Below are positions 17,688-27,300 of a stretch of 64,000 nucleotides of DNA, one piece after another. Origin of the DNA: Xanthomonas sp. DAR 80977 (lineage in GTDB: Bacteria > Pseudomonadota > Gammaproteobacteria > Xanthomonadales > Xanthomonadaceae); assembly GCF_041240605.1 (NCBI RefSeq), contig NZ_CP162487.1, forward strand, positions 3,665,001-3,729,000, in the 5' to 3' direction. Numbering within the stretch: position 1 is the first letter of the stretch; every line of letters starts with the position of its first letter. The notes under the pieces are model-generated. The model ran no database searches. It had not been told where the DNA came from and saw only the letters and a list, made by a program, of their open reading frames with translations. The position numbers and the translations under genes were made by a program.

Positions 17688-17719
17688 GGGCAAACGGGAG
17701 GGCCGTACTCCCGTGCCTG

Positions 17720-17750
17720 GGGCAGGCCACGCGGCGCGCGTGGCCTGCCC
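17720..17750 (+). terminator. 14-bp perfect hairpin after the protease gene
   Basis: GGGCAGGCCACGCG (17720-17733), GCG, CGCGTGGCCTGCCC (17737-17750), starting 33 bases after the protease stop. There is no T-run, so it may stabilise the 3' end or act as a Rho-assisted terminator. Confidence 0.55.
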
Positions 17751-17822
17751 GCAAGGCCCGCCACTGCGGCGGCGCGCAGCGGTTACACTGGGCACCCCAT
17801 CGCATACACGGCAGGCATCCAC

Positions 17823-17975
17823 TTGGCAAAGCCCAACTACTCCTTCGAGAAACGTCAGCGCGAAATCGCCAAGAAGAAACAGCAGGACGAGAAGGACGCG
17901 CGCAAGCGCGAAGCGCGCGAGGCGGCCAAGGCCGCAGCGGACGCCGAAGCGAAGACGCCAGACAGCGGCACCTGA
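17823..17975 (+). CDS. small Lys-rich conserved protein, 50 residues
   Basis: An open frame from TTG at 17823 encodes MAKPNYSFEKRQREIAKK followed by charged residues and a short acidic tail ending DSGT. This is a pattern I associate with small highly charged proteins found next to various genes in many Proteobacteria. The function is unknown; the Lys/Arg/Glu-rich helix suggests nucleic-acid or ribosome contact. The third-position GC pattern supports coding. No ATG is available; the preceding base run has no strong Shine-Dalgarno (GGCAGGCATCCACT). Confidence 0.65.
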   Translation: MAKPNYSFEKRQREIAKKKQQDEKDARKREAREAAKAAADAEAKTPDSGT

Positions 17976-18299
17976 GCAGCGCCGGCGGAACCGGTCGCGT
18001 GCCGGCTCCCGCCAACGCCGCGGCTGCGCGTGTGGCCGGCCGCCAGCGCCTGACGGCCTGGCGCTGACCGCCAGCGGATGGCGCAGCGGCGCGATACGCT
18101 GCAGCTACGCCCAGCGCCGCCCGCTCGCCGGAGCGCCGCCTCGCGGACGCAAGCGCGTCGTCCATGCCGACGACGACGTGCGGAACCGATACCGCTTCCA
18201 GCTCTTCTCGGCCCACGCCGCGCACGAATCCTGCAGGCAGGCCGTGCGATCGGTCGTGCGGACCGGGCGGCGCGGACGCCGCCTCGGCACACGCAATGC
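17976..18299. other. 324-base gap, nothing recognised
   Basis: Between the small Lys-rich gene and the DUF1328-like gene. Open frames on both strands lack plausible starts, ribosome binding sites and homology that I know. No T-run terminator is visible. Confidence 0.4.
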
Positions 18300-18473
18300 T
18301 CAGCCGACCTTCTTGGCCAGCGTCGTGCCCAGCAGGAACAGCACCAGCGCGATGGCGATGCCGGCCCAGAACAGGAACTTGGCGATGCCCATGGCCGCGC
18401 CCGCGGCGCCGGTGAAGCCGAGCGCGCCGGCGATGAGTCCGATGATGGCGATGATGATGGCCCACTTGATCAT
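18300..18473 (-). CDS. DUF1328-like small membrane protein
   Basis: A 57-residue protein starting MIKWAIIIAIIGLIAGALGF and ending LLGTTLAKKVG. It has two hydrophobic helices (about 4-20 and 32-52) separated by TGAAGAAMGIAK. This is the YtjA/DUF1328 pattern, small inner-membrane proteins often induced by envelope or osmotic stress. GGGAAGACTGCAGC precedes the ATG on the minus strand. No neighbours are clearly cotranscribed; the muramidase gene ends 146 bases upstream. Confidence 0.8.
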   Translation of the reverse strand: MIKWAIIIAIIGLIAGALGFTGAAGAAMGIAKFLFWAGIAIALVLFLLGTTLAKKVG

Positions 18474-18619
18474 GCTGCAGTCTTCCCGAATCGATGAGGG
18501 AGCGCTGCGCCAGACGGCGCAGCCGCACGGCCGCAGCGTGCGACCGTACGATGCGCATGCTAGTCAGCCCTCGATGCGGCGCATGTGAAGCGCGGCGGGC
18601 GTCATCGCGCCCTTGCGGT

Positions 18620-19195
18620 TCAGGCGACGCCGGCGTCCGGCGGCGTGGCGGCGGTGGGCGGCAGCGTCGCCGGGAACCATTCCGCGCGCGCCAGCCAGCC
18701 CTGCAGGAACTTGTCGTCGACTGGGCGTTCCTGCGCCAGCCGCTGGTAGTAATCGATCCGGCCCTGGCGATACAGCGCATACACCTGCGCCTGGTCGGCA
18801 GCCTGCAGCGCGGCCAGCGTGGCCGGCCCCATGTCCCCATCCGTGGCCAGGCCGGTGGCGCCCAACTGCAGCAGGATCCGCTGCAGCAGCACGACCGCTT
18901 CGGTGCCGGCGTTGACGTAGAAATCGAACAGGATCTCGGCCAGCGCCTGCGAGGCGATCTGGTCGCCGTCCAGCCTGTCCCAGTACGCCTGCTTGTAGAT
19001 GGCACCGGCCTGCTCCGGGGTCAGCGCGCGCAGCGCCTCCAGCGTCGGCGCCTCGCCGAGCAAGGACTGCGCGTAGCGCTGGAACGTGGCCAGGGTGATG
19101 CCGAGGTTGGTGGCGCCGCCGGGATCGGCCGGATCGTCCACATAGCCCCCTTCGAACTTCAGCAACTGCGGCAGGTACAGATCGAACGATGCCAT
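18620..19195 (-). CDS. GH108-type N-acetylmuramidase
   Basis: A 191-residue protein with the GH108 signature: LKFEGGYVDDPADPGGATN with catalytic Glu at about residue 14, and the C-terminal PG-binding-3 part (TDGDMGPATLAALQAA, then YYQRLAQE). Family members cleave the glycan of peptidoglycan and are found as phage-type endolysins, ZliS-type secretion activators and secreted effectors. There is no signal peptide or membrane segment. The start at 19195 gives MASFDLYLPQLLKFEGGY. The class 3 lipase gene lies 121 bases upstream on the same strand. Confidence 0.85.
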   Translation of the reverse strand: MASFDLYLPQLLKFEGGYVDDPADPGGATNLGITLATFQRYAQSLLGEAPTLEALRALTPEQAGAIYKQAYWDRLDGDQIASQALAEILFDFYVNAGTEAVVLLQRILLQLGATGLATDGDMGPATLAALQAADQAQVYALYRQGRIDYYQRLAQERPVDDKFLQGWLARAEWFPATLPPTAATPPDAGVA

Positions 19196-19316
19196 CGGCT
19201 TGACTCCTGGAATAGGACTGACGCCATGCAGTCTGGCACTGGGCCGGTCGCCACGCTGTGCCGCAGGGAACATCATCGCCACGCCGGGCGCGCACGCGCG
19301 CGCCGCGGCCGAGCGC

Positions 19317-20288
19317 TCATCCGGCCGCGGTTGCCGGCGCGGGCTGAGTGGGTGCCAAGCCCAGCAGCCGCTCGGAGGCGCGCGCGGCCAGTTCGAGATC
19401 GGCCCACGCCGGTTGCGGTTGCGCCGGCGGCACCTGGCTGAGCATCAGCCGCCGCGGATCCTCGTAGTCCGGAAAGGTGCCGGACCAGAACTGCGGCGAA
19501 AGCGGCAGCGCGTGTTGCAGCACGGTCTGCATGTTGACGATGGAGTGCCGCGACAGCAGATGCACGAACAGGGCGCCGCGCACGTCGTGGGCGGTACGGA
19601 ACGCCTGCCCCACCGGCACGTAGCCGAACGTCGACGGCGGCAACGCTGGCACGTAGTCCCAGTAGTTGAAGCAGCGCGTGCTGTCCGCTGCGGCGATGTG
19701 CTGCGCATAGGCCTGGCCCCAACTGGCCTCGCCGACCATCGGGCTGCAGAAATTGATGTTGCAGGCGCGCAGGGTTGGCTGGCTGAGCGCAAGGTCCAGC
19801 GAGAACAGCTGGCTCAGCGCGCCGCCCAGGCTGTGCCCGGTGACGTACACCTGGCTCGGCGCGAAGTGCGCCAGCAGCGCGAACACCTGCTCGCGCATCG
19901 AGGCGCGCATGTTGCCGCCCTTGCCGTCGTAGATGCCGTAGAAGCCCGCCGACACCCGCGGCGTCGGCGCGACCGTGCCGGCGCTGGGCACGAAATCGGT
20001 GGTGGTGAAGTCCAGGTCCTCGTAGACGTCCAGATCCGAATCGGTGCCGCGGAACGCGAACAGGCAAGTGCCGGGGTCCGCGGTGGACTGGAACAACAGG
20101 CCATACACCTCTTCGCTGCCGCCGAACGGATCGCCGTCCCAGCCGGACCAGCGGGCGACCAGCCGGTAGTCGGACGGCGCCAGCACCGGCTTGCCCTCGA
20201 AGGCGGCATAGGCGGCGATGCTGGCCTGGGCCATCGCCAGCGTCAGCAGCGGATCCAGCGGGGCTTGCGTCGGGGGAATCGCACTCAT
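19317..20288 (-). CDS. class 3 (Rhizomucor-type) lipase
   Basis: A 323-residue alpha/beta hydrolase. The nucleophile elbow is VTGHSLGGAL, the catalytic Asp is probably in NYWDYVPALPP and the His in LSRHSIVNM, with LFAFRGTDSD before them as the oxyanion strand. This is the standard lipase_3 set. No signal peptide is visible, so it is either cytoplasmic or exported by a leaderless route. AAAGGACGCTCGACA precedes the ATG at 20288. It is on the same strand as, and directly upstream of, the muramidase gene. Confidence 0.85.
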   Translation of the reverse strand: MSAIPPTQAPLDPLLTLAMAQASIAAYAAFEGKPVLAPSDYRLVARWSGWDGDPFGGSEEVYGLLFQSTADPGTCLFAFRGTDSDLDVYEDLDFTTTDFVPSAGTVAPTPRVSAGFYGIYDGKGGNMRASMREQVFALLAHFAPSQVYVTGHSLGGALSQLFSLDLALSQPTLRACNINFCSPMVGEASWGQAYAQHIAAADSTRCFNYWDYVPALPPSTFGYVPVGQAFRTAHDVRGALFVHLLSRHSIVNMQTVLQHALPLSPQFWSGTFPDYEDPRRLMLSQVPPAQPQPAWADLELAARASERLLGLAPTQPAPATAAG

Positions 20289-20712
20289 TGTCGAGCGTCC
20301 TTTGCCGGAAGTGGAAGTTGCGGCCGTCACGCGGGGCATCCGCGGCAGCGTCAGCCGTACCGCTGGGCGGGCGCGCACAGACCGCGTGCACCTGGCGTCT
20401 AGTACCACTGGCGGGCCTCATGCGTTTTCGATCCAGATCCCATCGCCGCCGCGCGGCGACGCTTGTCTACTGCCGTCCGGGATTGGGGAGTCGGGATTGG
20501 GGAGTCGGGATTGGGGATTGGCAAGAGCGGCTTGCCTGGGGCGGATCCCTTTCCGCCCTTGCGGCCAAAACTCCTGGCCTGCCTAGTGCGCCATCCTCGC
20601 CATGCGGCGGCGCCCGCCGCCCCTACACGCTCCGTCAACGTCTCCGTCACGGTTCGCGCGCGCGCGGCGCGGCACAGTGGCCGCAGGCATTCACGCCCTA
20701 TCGGAGATGCGC
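20289..20712. other. 424-base gap between divergent genes with one heptamer-repeat arm
   Basis: Between the lipase (minus) and the FMN-binding protein (plus). It contains a run of GGGATTG/GGGAGTC units at 20479-20521 and CAAGAGCGGCTTGCC after it. Promoters for both genes must lie here but no clear -35/-10 pair was found. Confidence 0.5.
20479..20521. repeat. heptamer-repeat arm, single
   Basis: Six units of GGGATTG or GGGAGTC type in tandem (CGGGATTGGGGAGTCGGGAT and onward), followed by GGCAAGAGCGGCTTGCC. The inverse arm is not obvious, so this is a solo or decayed element. Confidence 0.7.
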
Positions 20713-21201
20713 ATGGCCAGCCCGCAGGAACTGGAAGAGAAATTCTGGAAAGCCCTCAAATCCGACCGCACGGTCATGCTCGGCCTGGATGGCGTGGAAG
20801 ACGGCCATGCGCGGCCGATGACGGCGCAATTCGAAGGCGACCGCGGCGGCCCGATCTGGTTCTTCACCTCCAAGGACAATGCGCTGGTGCAGAAACTGAC
20901 CCAGAGCCAGCGGGTCATCGCCGCGTTCAGCGCCAAGGACCACGACCTGTTCGCCAGCATCAGCGGCACGCTCAGCGTGGACAACGACCAGGCGGTGATC
21001 GAACGCCTGTGGAACGGCTTCATCGACGCCTGGTACGAGCAGGGCAAGGACGATCCCAAGCTGGCGCTGCTGCGCCTGGATCCGGACCACGCGCAGATCT
21101 GGCTCAACGGCTCCAGCCTGGTGGCCGGGATCAAGGTGCTGTTCGGCATCGACCCCAAGCGCGACTACCAGGACAAGGTGGCGGACGTGCCGCTGCGCTG
21201 A
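20713..21201 (+). CDS. pyridoxamine-phosphate-oxidase-like FMN-binding stress protein
   Basis: A 162-residue split-barrel protein. It begins MASPQELEEKFWKALKSDRT and has the general-stress-protein 26 layout (VMLGLDGVEDGHARPMTAQF, WFFTSKDNALVQKL, DPKLALLRLDPDHAQIWLNG). Xanthomonas homologues have been reported to bind flavin without clear oxidase activity. GGAG lies 6 bases before ATG 20713; ATG 20707 is possible but its spacing is too short. It is divergent from the lipase. A role in oxidative stress is inferred from the family. Confidence 0.85.
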   Translation: MASPQELEEKFWKALKSDRTVMLGLDGVEDGHARPMTAQFEGDRGGPIWFFTSKDNALVQKLTQSQRVIAAFSAKDHDLFASISGTLSVDNDQAVIERLWNGFIDAWYEQGKDDPKLALLRLDPDHAQIWLNGSSLVAGIKVLFGIDPKRDYQDKVADVPLR

Positions 21202-21477
21202 GCGGCAAGCACGCGTCCTGACAGGCCGCATCGCGCACGCTCCCGAGCCCTGTCACCTGTTCCTTTCCTGGTGTTCCCTTCCTCGCCGCCGGCACTGCCG
21301 CGGCGAGAACGGCGCTTCGCAAGCGTCGGGATGCCGAGCAGCGCTCGCTCGCGTCGCCGAGTGGGCCTGCCGTCCCCCGCACCAACCGCGACCTCGAGCG
21401 GCATCGCCCGGTGGGCAGGGTCGCACTGCGCGTCCATAATCTGCGCCAATATCCACAGCGCCAGCCAGGTCGTCGCG

Positions 21478-22449
21478 ATGCCGCAGCCCTTGTCCGAAGA
21501 AGACCTGCAGACGGAGCACGAACGCGCCTACGCGAGTTTCGATGCAGGACAACTCGAACAGGCGGCGCAACACTTCGCCACGCTGCTCGCGCACGCGCCG
21601 GACGCACGCTATTACCACTACATGCAAGGGCTGGTGCACAAGTACCTGCTGGACTGGCCGCGGTCCCTGCACCACAACCTGCGCGCGCTGGCGCTCGCCG
21701 AAGACGCCGACGCATCCGCGCAGTGGAATGCCGGCATCGCGGCCACCGCCATCGGCGACTGGGCGCAGGCACGGGCGCAGTGGGCGGCCTGCGGCATCGG
21801 CGTTCCCGAAGGCGACGGGCCGATCGACGCGGATTTCGGTGTGGTCAGCGTGCGCCTGAACCCCTGGTCCAACGGCGAGACCCTGTTCGCCCGGCGCATC
21901 GACGTGGTCCGTGCGCGCCTGCTCAACGTGCCGCTGCCGGAAAGCGGCCACCGCTACGGCGATATCGTCCTGCACGACGGCGCCGCGACCGGGCGACGGG
22001 CGTTTCGCGACCGCACCGTGCCGGTCTTCAACGCCTTGGCACGGCTGCAGCCTTCGCCATTGCAGACGTTCACGGTGTTCGCGCATTGCCCCAGCCCCGA
22101 CGATCGCGACGCGCTGCGGGACGCGCCCGCATCCGACGAGATCGCGTTGATCGAGGACTGGAGCGAAACCCTGGTCAACTATTGCCTGCGCTGCAGCTAC
22201 GGCGCCGCCACCCATCCGCACCCCAACGCGCCGACCGGTACCTGGAAAAGCGATCGCGATTTCGGCGTCGCCGCCGCCCAGCGCAGTTCGCTGGATGCGT
22301 GGTTGCAGCACTGGCAGGCCGGCGCTGCGGGACGTCGCATCGATGCGGTGGAAATCCACGAAATCAGTCCGCCCGTGCGCCAGGATGGCATGGCCTGGTG
22401 GATCTCGCCGGACGACGCGGCCGACGACGGCAAGGCCGAGGATTCCTAG
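21478..22449 (+). CDS. TPR-like protein of unknown function
   Basis: A 323-residue cytoplasmic protein. Residues 1-115 contain helical repeats of TPR type (AYASFDAGQLEQAAQHFATL, RYYHYMQGLVHKYLLDWPRS, SAQWNAGIAATAIGDWAQAR). The remainder is globular with FTVFAHCPSPDDRDAL and a Trp-rich C-terminal part; I do not recognise that domain. ATG 21478 has no strong Shine-Dalgarno. It converges on the HDOD gene, with 34 bases between stops. Proteins of this sort can act as scaffolds; no partner is suggested by the context. Confidence 0.65.
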   Translation: MPQPLSEEDLQTEHERAYASFDAGQLEQAAQHFATLLAHAPDARYYHYMQGLVHKYLLDWPRSLHHNLRALALAEDADASAQWNAGIAATAIGDWAQARAQWAACGIGVPEGDGPIDADFGVVSVRLNPWSNGETLFARRIDVVRARLLNVPLPESGHRYGDIVLHDGAATGRRAFRDRTVPVFNALARLQPSPLQTFTVFAHCPSPDDRDALRDAPASDEIALIEDWSETLVNYCLRCSYGAATHPHPNAPTGTWKSDRDFGVAAAQRSSLDAWLQHWQAGAAGRRIDAVEIHEISPPVRQDGMAWWISPDDAADDGKAEDS

Positions 22450-22483
22450 CGCATCGGCAAGCACGGCAACGCCGCCCAGGCGC

Positions 22484-23539
22484 TCAGCGCGCGGCGGCAC
22501 CCAGCAAGGCCAGCGCCGCCTGGCAGCGGCCGATCCGCAGCGAACGTCCCAAGGAACTCGACGCGTGCGGCACAGCCTGCCTGTGTTGCTCGCCGAGCGC
22601 GTGTTGCATGCGCTCGGACAGCGCCCAGCCATGCGAGATCGCCTGCGCCACCCGCGCCGTCCAGTCCTGCAGCAACTCGGCCAGCATCCCGACATCCGGC
22701 ACCAGTCCTGGCTGTTTCGCATAGGCATCGCGCACCACCTGCACCACGGCGACCGCTCCCAGTCCGTACAGCAGCGCCAGCAGCTGCGCCGCAGCGGGAT
22801 CCTCGCGCTCGGCAGCCTCGGCATGGCGGGCCGTGGCCTTGGCCGACAGCAAGGTGTGCTCCCACAGCAGCGACGCGCAGCGGCCGAACACGCTGCCGTC
22901 GTCGGCGATGACCGGTTGCAGCAGCGCCGCCAGCACGATCTGGCGCAGGCCCTCGGTGCCGAGCAAGGCCACCGCCCGCTCCAGGTTCTCGATCGGCTCG
23001 GCCTGGCGGCGGTAGGCGCTGCTGTTGGCGATGCGCAGCAGGTTGCCGGCCAGGGCCGGATCCTGGCCGAGAATCGCGGCGATGGCCTGGGCGCCGGCAG
23101 CGGGATCGTTGATGGCGCGGGTCAGTTGCGGCAACAGCTGCGGGCGGCGCGGGGTGTAGCGCGGGTGCGCATCGATCCGCGCCAGCACCGCGACCGCCGC
23201 GGCGGCGATCTCGGCATGCGCAGCGCGCGACGCCGCGCTCGGTTCGGGTGCGGGCGCGTCGGCGAACGCCAGCGCGTACAGGCGCAGCAGCAGCGCGGCT
23301 TCCTGCTCGGGCGCGAGTTCGGCGGCAGCCGCGGCGGCGCCGGGATCGGTGTCCGCCGCGATCGCTGCGCCTGCGCCAGCCGCTTCGGCGGGGATGGCAT
23401 CGTCCATGGACGCGGCGGCCCGGCGCGCGACGGCGATCGGCGCCACCGGTCCGCGCCGGCCTCCGCGCCGCCACAGCCAGCCACCGGCCCCCAGCAGCAC
23501 GACGGCGACGCCTGCAATCCACATCGGCGGCACCATCAT
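22484..23539 (-). CDS. membrane-anchored HDOD-domain protein
   Basis: A 351-residue protein with an N-terminal membrane segment (VPPMWIAGVAVVLLGAGGWLW), an Ala-rich linker, and an HDOD domain at about residues 140-300 (LPQLTRAINDP, ILGQDPALAGNLLRIANSSAY, LGTEGLRQIVLAA). HDOD proteins are HD-like but lack most metal ligands and usually act in signalling. Possible starts are 23560 (MATARV), 23539 (MMVPPM) and 23617; 23539 is placed just before the membrane segment. Xanthomonas has several HDOD proteins tied to motility and virulence signalling, but this one has no telling neighbour. Confidence 0.75.
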   Translation of the reverse strand: MMVPPMWIAGVAVVLLGAGGWLWRRGGRRGPVAPIAVARRAAASMDDAIPAEAAGAGAAIAADTDPGAAAAAAELAPEQEAALLLRLYALAFADAPAPEPSAASRAAHAEIAAAAVAVLARIDAHPRYTPRRPQLLPQLTRAINDPAAGAQAIAAILGQDPALAGNLLRIANSSAYRRQAEPIENLERAVALLGTEGLRQIVLAALLQPVIADDGSVFGRCASLLWEHTLLSAKATARHAEAAEREDPAAAQLLALLYGLGAVAVVQVVRDAYAKQPGLVPDVGMLAELLQDWTARVAQAISHGWALSERMQHALGEQHRQAVPHASSSLGRSLRIGRCQAALALLGAAAR

Positions 23540-23699
23540 CGCCACCCGCGCAGTCGCCATGCGCCCTGCGCGGCCGGGCGCGCGGCCACGGCCGGGCGCG
23601 CCAGGACATTCAGGCATGGCGTGCCATTTCCCGCCCGAGCGAAGCCGCCCGCCTGCACACGGACAAGCAGCGACTGCGCAGCGCCGCGAACGCGCATGT

Positions 23700-24182
23700 T
23701 CACGGCGCCGGCGACGCGGCCGCGCGGTGGCCGTAGCTGAGCACCCGCGTCAGCTTCCAGCCGTCCTGGTCCTGGCGCCACACCATCACGAACTTGGCGA
23801 TGCCCTCGCAACGCCCGCTGGCCAGTTCGCAGAAGCGGTGCTCGCCTTCCTCGATCGCGCCGAAGTCCTTGACCGGGTAGACCCGCAGCGTGCCGTCCAC
23901 CAACTCGCGGCGGACCTTGCCGCAGATCCACTTGCGCGTGCTGTCCACGACGCTCTTGCGGTCCCAGGTGACGCCGCCGGTGTCGTGATAGAACTCCACG
24001 TCGGGCACGAACAGGTGCTCGAACGCCGCCAGGTCGCAACGGTTGTAGGCACCGAACAGGCGCTGGTCCAGCGCCGCGACCGTGTCGAACAGCGGCCCGG
24101 CCGTGCCCTCTTCGCTCGGCTCCGCCGCACGGGCCGTCGCCGCGCCCATCGCCAACAGCAGCAACGCTCCCCATGCCTTCAT
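23700..24182 (-). CDS. exported NTF2-like (DUF4440-type) protein
   Basis: A 160-residue protein with a signal peptide (KAWGALLLLAMGAATARAAE) and one NTF2-like cone fold: LDQRLFGAYNRCDLAAFEHL, FVPDVEFYHDTGGVTW, EHRFCELASGRCEGIAKFVM and WKLTRVLSYGHRAA. This matches the SnoaL/DUF4440 group, which includes isomerases and non-catalytic ligand binders. The start at 24182 is chosen for the signal peptide. It follows icmF by 161 bases in the opposite direction to the HDOD stop and is probably a separate unit. Confidence 0.78.
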   Translation of the reverse strand: MKAWGALLLLAMGAATARAAEPSEEGTAGPLFDTVAALDQRLFGAYNRCDLAAFEHLFVPDVEFYHDTGGVTWDRKSVVDSTRKWICGKVRRELVDGTLRVYPVKDFGAIEEGEHRFCELASGRCEGIAKFVMVWRQDQDGWKLTRVLSYGHRAAASPAP

Positions 24183-24343
24183 CCGCCGCTCCCGCGTTCG
24201 TCGATGCCCAACTATGAGCCTCTCCAGGCGGCGGCGGCAAGAGTGCCGGATGCGTGCGGGAGGCAGCGGGCGAGTCGGCACAAAGCGCTGGGCAGGCACG
24301 CTCACCGACCTCGCCACAGCCGGCATCGGCCATCGCCGGCGGC

Positions 24344-27300
24344 CTACATGTTGCGCCGGTACTCGCCGCCCACCTCGTACAGGGCATGGCTGATCTGGCC
24401 CAGGCTGTGGGTCTTCACCGCCTCCATCAGCGCGGCGAAGACGTTGCGGCGCTCGCGTGCGCTGCGTTGCAGGTAGCCCAGGCCAGGGCCTTCGCGCTGC
24501 GACACCAGAGCGCTTGCCTGCACCGATGCCGCGTCCAGGTCCGCGGCGGCCGGCGCGATGCCGTTGCGGCGCTGCTGCCAGTCGCGCACGTTGGCGATCT
24601 GCTGGCCCTTCTCCTCCTCGGTGGAACGGATCAGCTCGATCTGGGTCGCGGTCTCGCCGGCGTGCTGCTTGGGCAGGAAGGTGTTGACCCCGACCAGCGG
24701 CAGGCTGCCGTCGTGCTTCTTGTGCTCGTAGTACAGGCTCTCCTCCTGGATCTTGCCGCGCTGGTACATGGTATCCATCGCGCCGAGCACGCCGCCACGC
24801 TCGCTGATCGCCTCGAATTCCTTGTACACCGCCTCCTCCACCAGGTCGGTGAGCTGCTCGACGATGAAGCTGCCCTGCCACGGGTTCTCGCAGAAGTTCA
24901 GCCCCAGCTCCTTGTTGATGATCATCTGGATCGCCACCGCGCGGCGCACGCTCTCCTCGGTCGGGGTGGTGATCGCCTCGTCGTAGGCGTTGGTGTGCAG
25001 GCTGTTGCAGTTGTCGAACAGCGCGTACAGCGCCTGCAGCGTGGTGCGGATGTCGTTGAACTGGATCTCCTGCGCGTGCAGCGAACGGCCGGAGGTCTGG
25101 ATGTGGTACTTCATCATCTGGCTGCGCTCGTTGCCGCCGTAGCGCTCGCGCATCGCCCGCGCCCAGATGCGCCGCGCCACGCGGCCGATCGCGGTGTATT
25201 CCGGATCCATGCCGTTGCTGAAGAAGAAACTCAGGTTCGGCGCGAAATCGTCGATGCGCATGCCGCGCGCCAGGTAGTACTCGACGATGGTGAAGCCGTT
25301 GCTCAGGGTGAAGGCGAGCTGGCTGATCGGGTTCGCGCCGGCCTCGGCGATGTGGTAGCCGGAGATCGACACCGAATAGAAATTGCGCACCTTGTGCTCG
25401 ACGAAATACTGCTGGATGTCGCCCATCATGCGCAGCGCGAACTCGGTGCTGAAGATGCAGGTGTTCTGCGCCTGGTCCTCCTTGAGGATGTCGGCCTGCA
25501 CCGTGCCGCGCACGCTGGACAGCGTGTCGGCCTTGATCAGCGCATAGGTCTGCGCATCCACCAGCTGGTCGCCGCTGACCCCGAGCAGGGCCAGGCCCAG
25601 GCCATCGTTGGTGGGCGGCAATTCGCCGTGATAGCGCGGACGCTGCCGGCCCTCGAACAACTGCGCCAGGGTCCGTTCGGCCTGCGCCCAGCGCTGCGCG
25701 TCGGCCTTGAGGTATTTCTCCACCTGCTGGTCGATGGCGGTGTTCATGAACATCGCCAGGATCATCGGCGCCGGGCCGTTGATGGTCATCGACACGCTGG
25801 TGCTCGGCGCGCACAGGTCGAAGCCGGAGTACAGCTTCTTCATGTCGTCCAGGGTGGGAATGTTGACCCCGGAATTGCCGATCTTGCCGTAGATGTCCGG
25901 GCGCGGCGCCGGGTCCTCGCCGTACAGGGTGACGCTGTCGAAGGCGGTGGACAGGCGCGCGGCCGGCTGGCCCACGCTCAGGTAGTGGAAGCGGCGATTG
26001 GTGCGCTCCGGCGTGCCTTCGCCGGCGAACATGCGGATCGGGTCCTCGCCGGCGCGGCGGTACGGATACACGCCGCCGGTGTAGGGATAGCTGCCGGGCA
26101 GGTTCTCCTTGCCGAGGAAGCGCAGCAGTTCGCCCCAGCTCCTGTAGCGCGGCGCGGCGATCTTCGGGATCGGCTGGTGGCTCAGCGACTGGCGGTAGTT
26201 CTCCACGCGGATCGCCTTGCCGCGCACTTCGTACTCGGTGACCTCGTCGGTGATCGACTTGAGCCGCTGCGGCCATTCGCGCAACAGCTTCAGCGACTCG
26301 CTGGACAAGGCCTGCAGCGCATCGTTGTAGCGCTGGCGCAGCAACAGCATGGTCGCATCGACCGCGGCGCCGGCCCCGGCCGCTGCGGCCGGCTGCAGGT
26401 CCTGCACCGCGTACAGCTCCAGTTGCTTCGGCAACCGCGGGTCGTCCAGCTCGTGCAGCGACTGCCAGAACGACTGCGCGCGGTCGGCGGCTTCGGCCTG
26501 GCGGTCGATGCCGGCGTTGAGCGCGCGGCCCTGTTCGGCGATCTCGGCCAGGTAGCGCACCCGCGCGCCGGGGATCAGCACGGTGGCGCGCGGCTCCTTC
26601 AGCGTGGTGTCCAGCTGCGGCCGGAAATCGCACTGCGCTGCGGCCTGCGCTCCCGCCGCGGGCGCCTCCAGGCCCAGCTTCTCGCGCAGCAGCCGGCACA
26701 GGTTGACGAACATCCAGCTGATGCCGGGATCGTTGAACTGGCTGGCGATGGTCGGATACACCGGCACCGCCGCGTCCTCCAGCTGGAAGGCCACGCGGTT
26801 GCGCCGCCATTGCTTGCGCACGTCGCGCAGCGCGTCCTCGGCGCCGCGCCGGTCGTACTTGTTCAGCACCACCAGCTCGGCGAAGTCGAGCATGTCGATC
26901 TTCTCCAGCTGGCTCGGCGCACCGTAGTCGCTGGTCATCACGTACACCGGGAAATCGACCAGGTCGACGATCTCCGAATCACTCTGGCCGATGCCGGCGG
27001 TCTCCACGATCACCAGGTCGTAGCCGATGCCCTTCAGGAACGCGATGCAATCCTTCAGCACGCGGTTGGTGGCCGCATGCTGGCGGCGCGTGGCCATCGA
27101 ACGCATGTACACGCGCGGGCTGCGCAGGGCGTTCATGCGGATGCGGTCGCCGAGCAGCGCGCCTCCGGTGCGGCGCCGGCTCGGGTCCACCGACACCACC
27201 GCGATGCGCATCTGCGGGAAACCGGCCAGGAAGCGGTTGAGCAGTTCGTCGGTGACCGAGGACTTGCCGGCGCCGCCGGTGCCGGTCAGGCCGACGACCG

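Noticed and set aside
18620..19195. Prophage lysis module
   Set aside because: The muramidase could come from a phage, but no holin pair, structural genes, integrase or att repeats are present.
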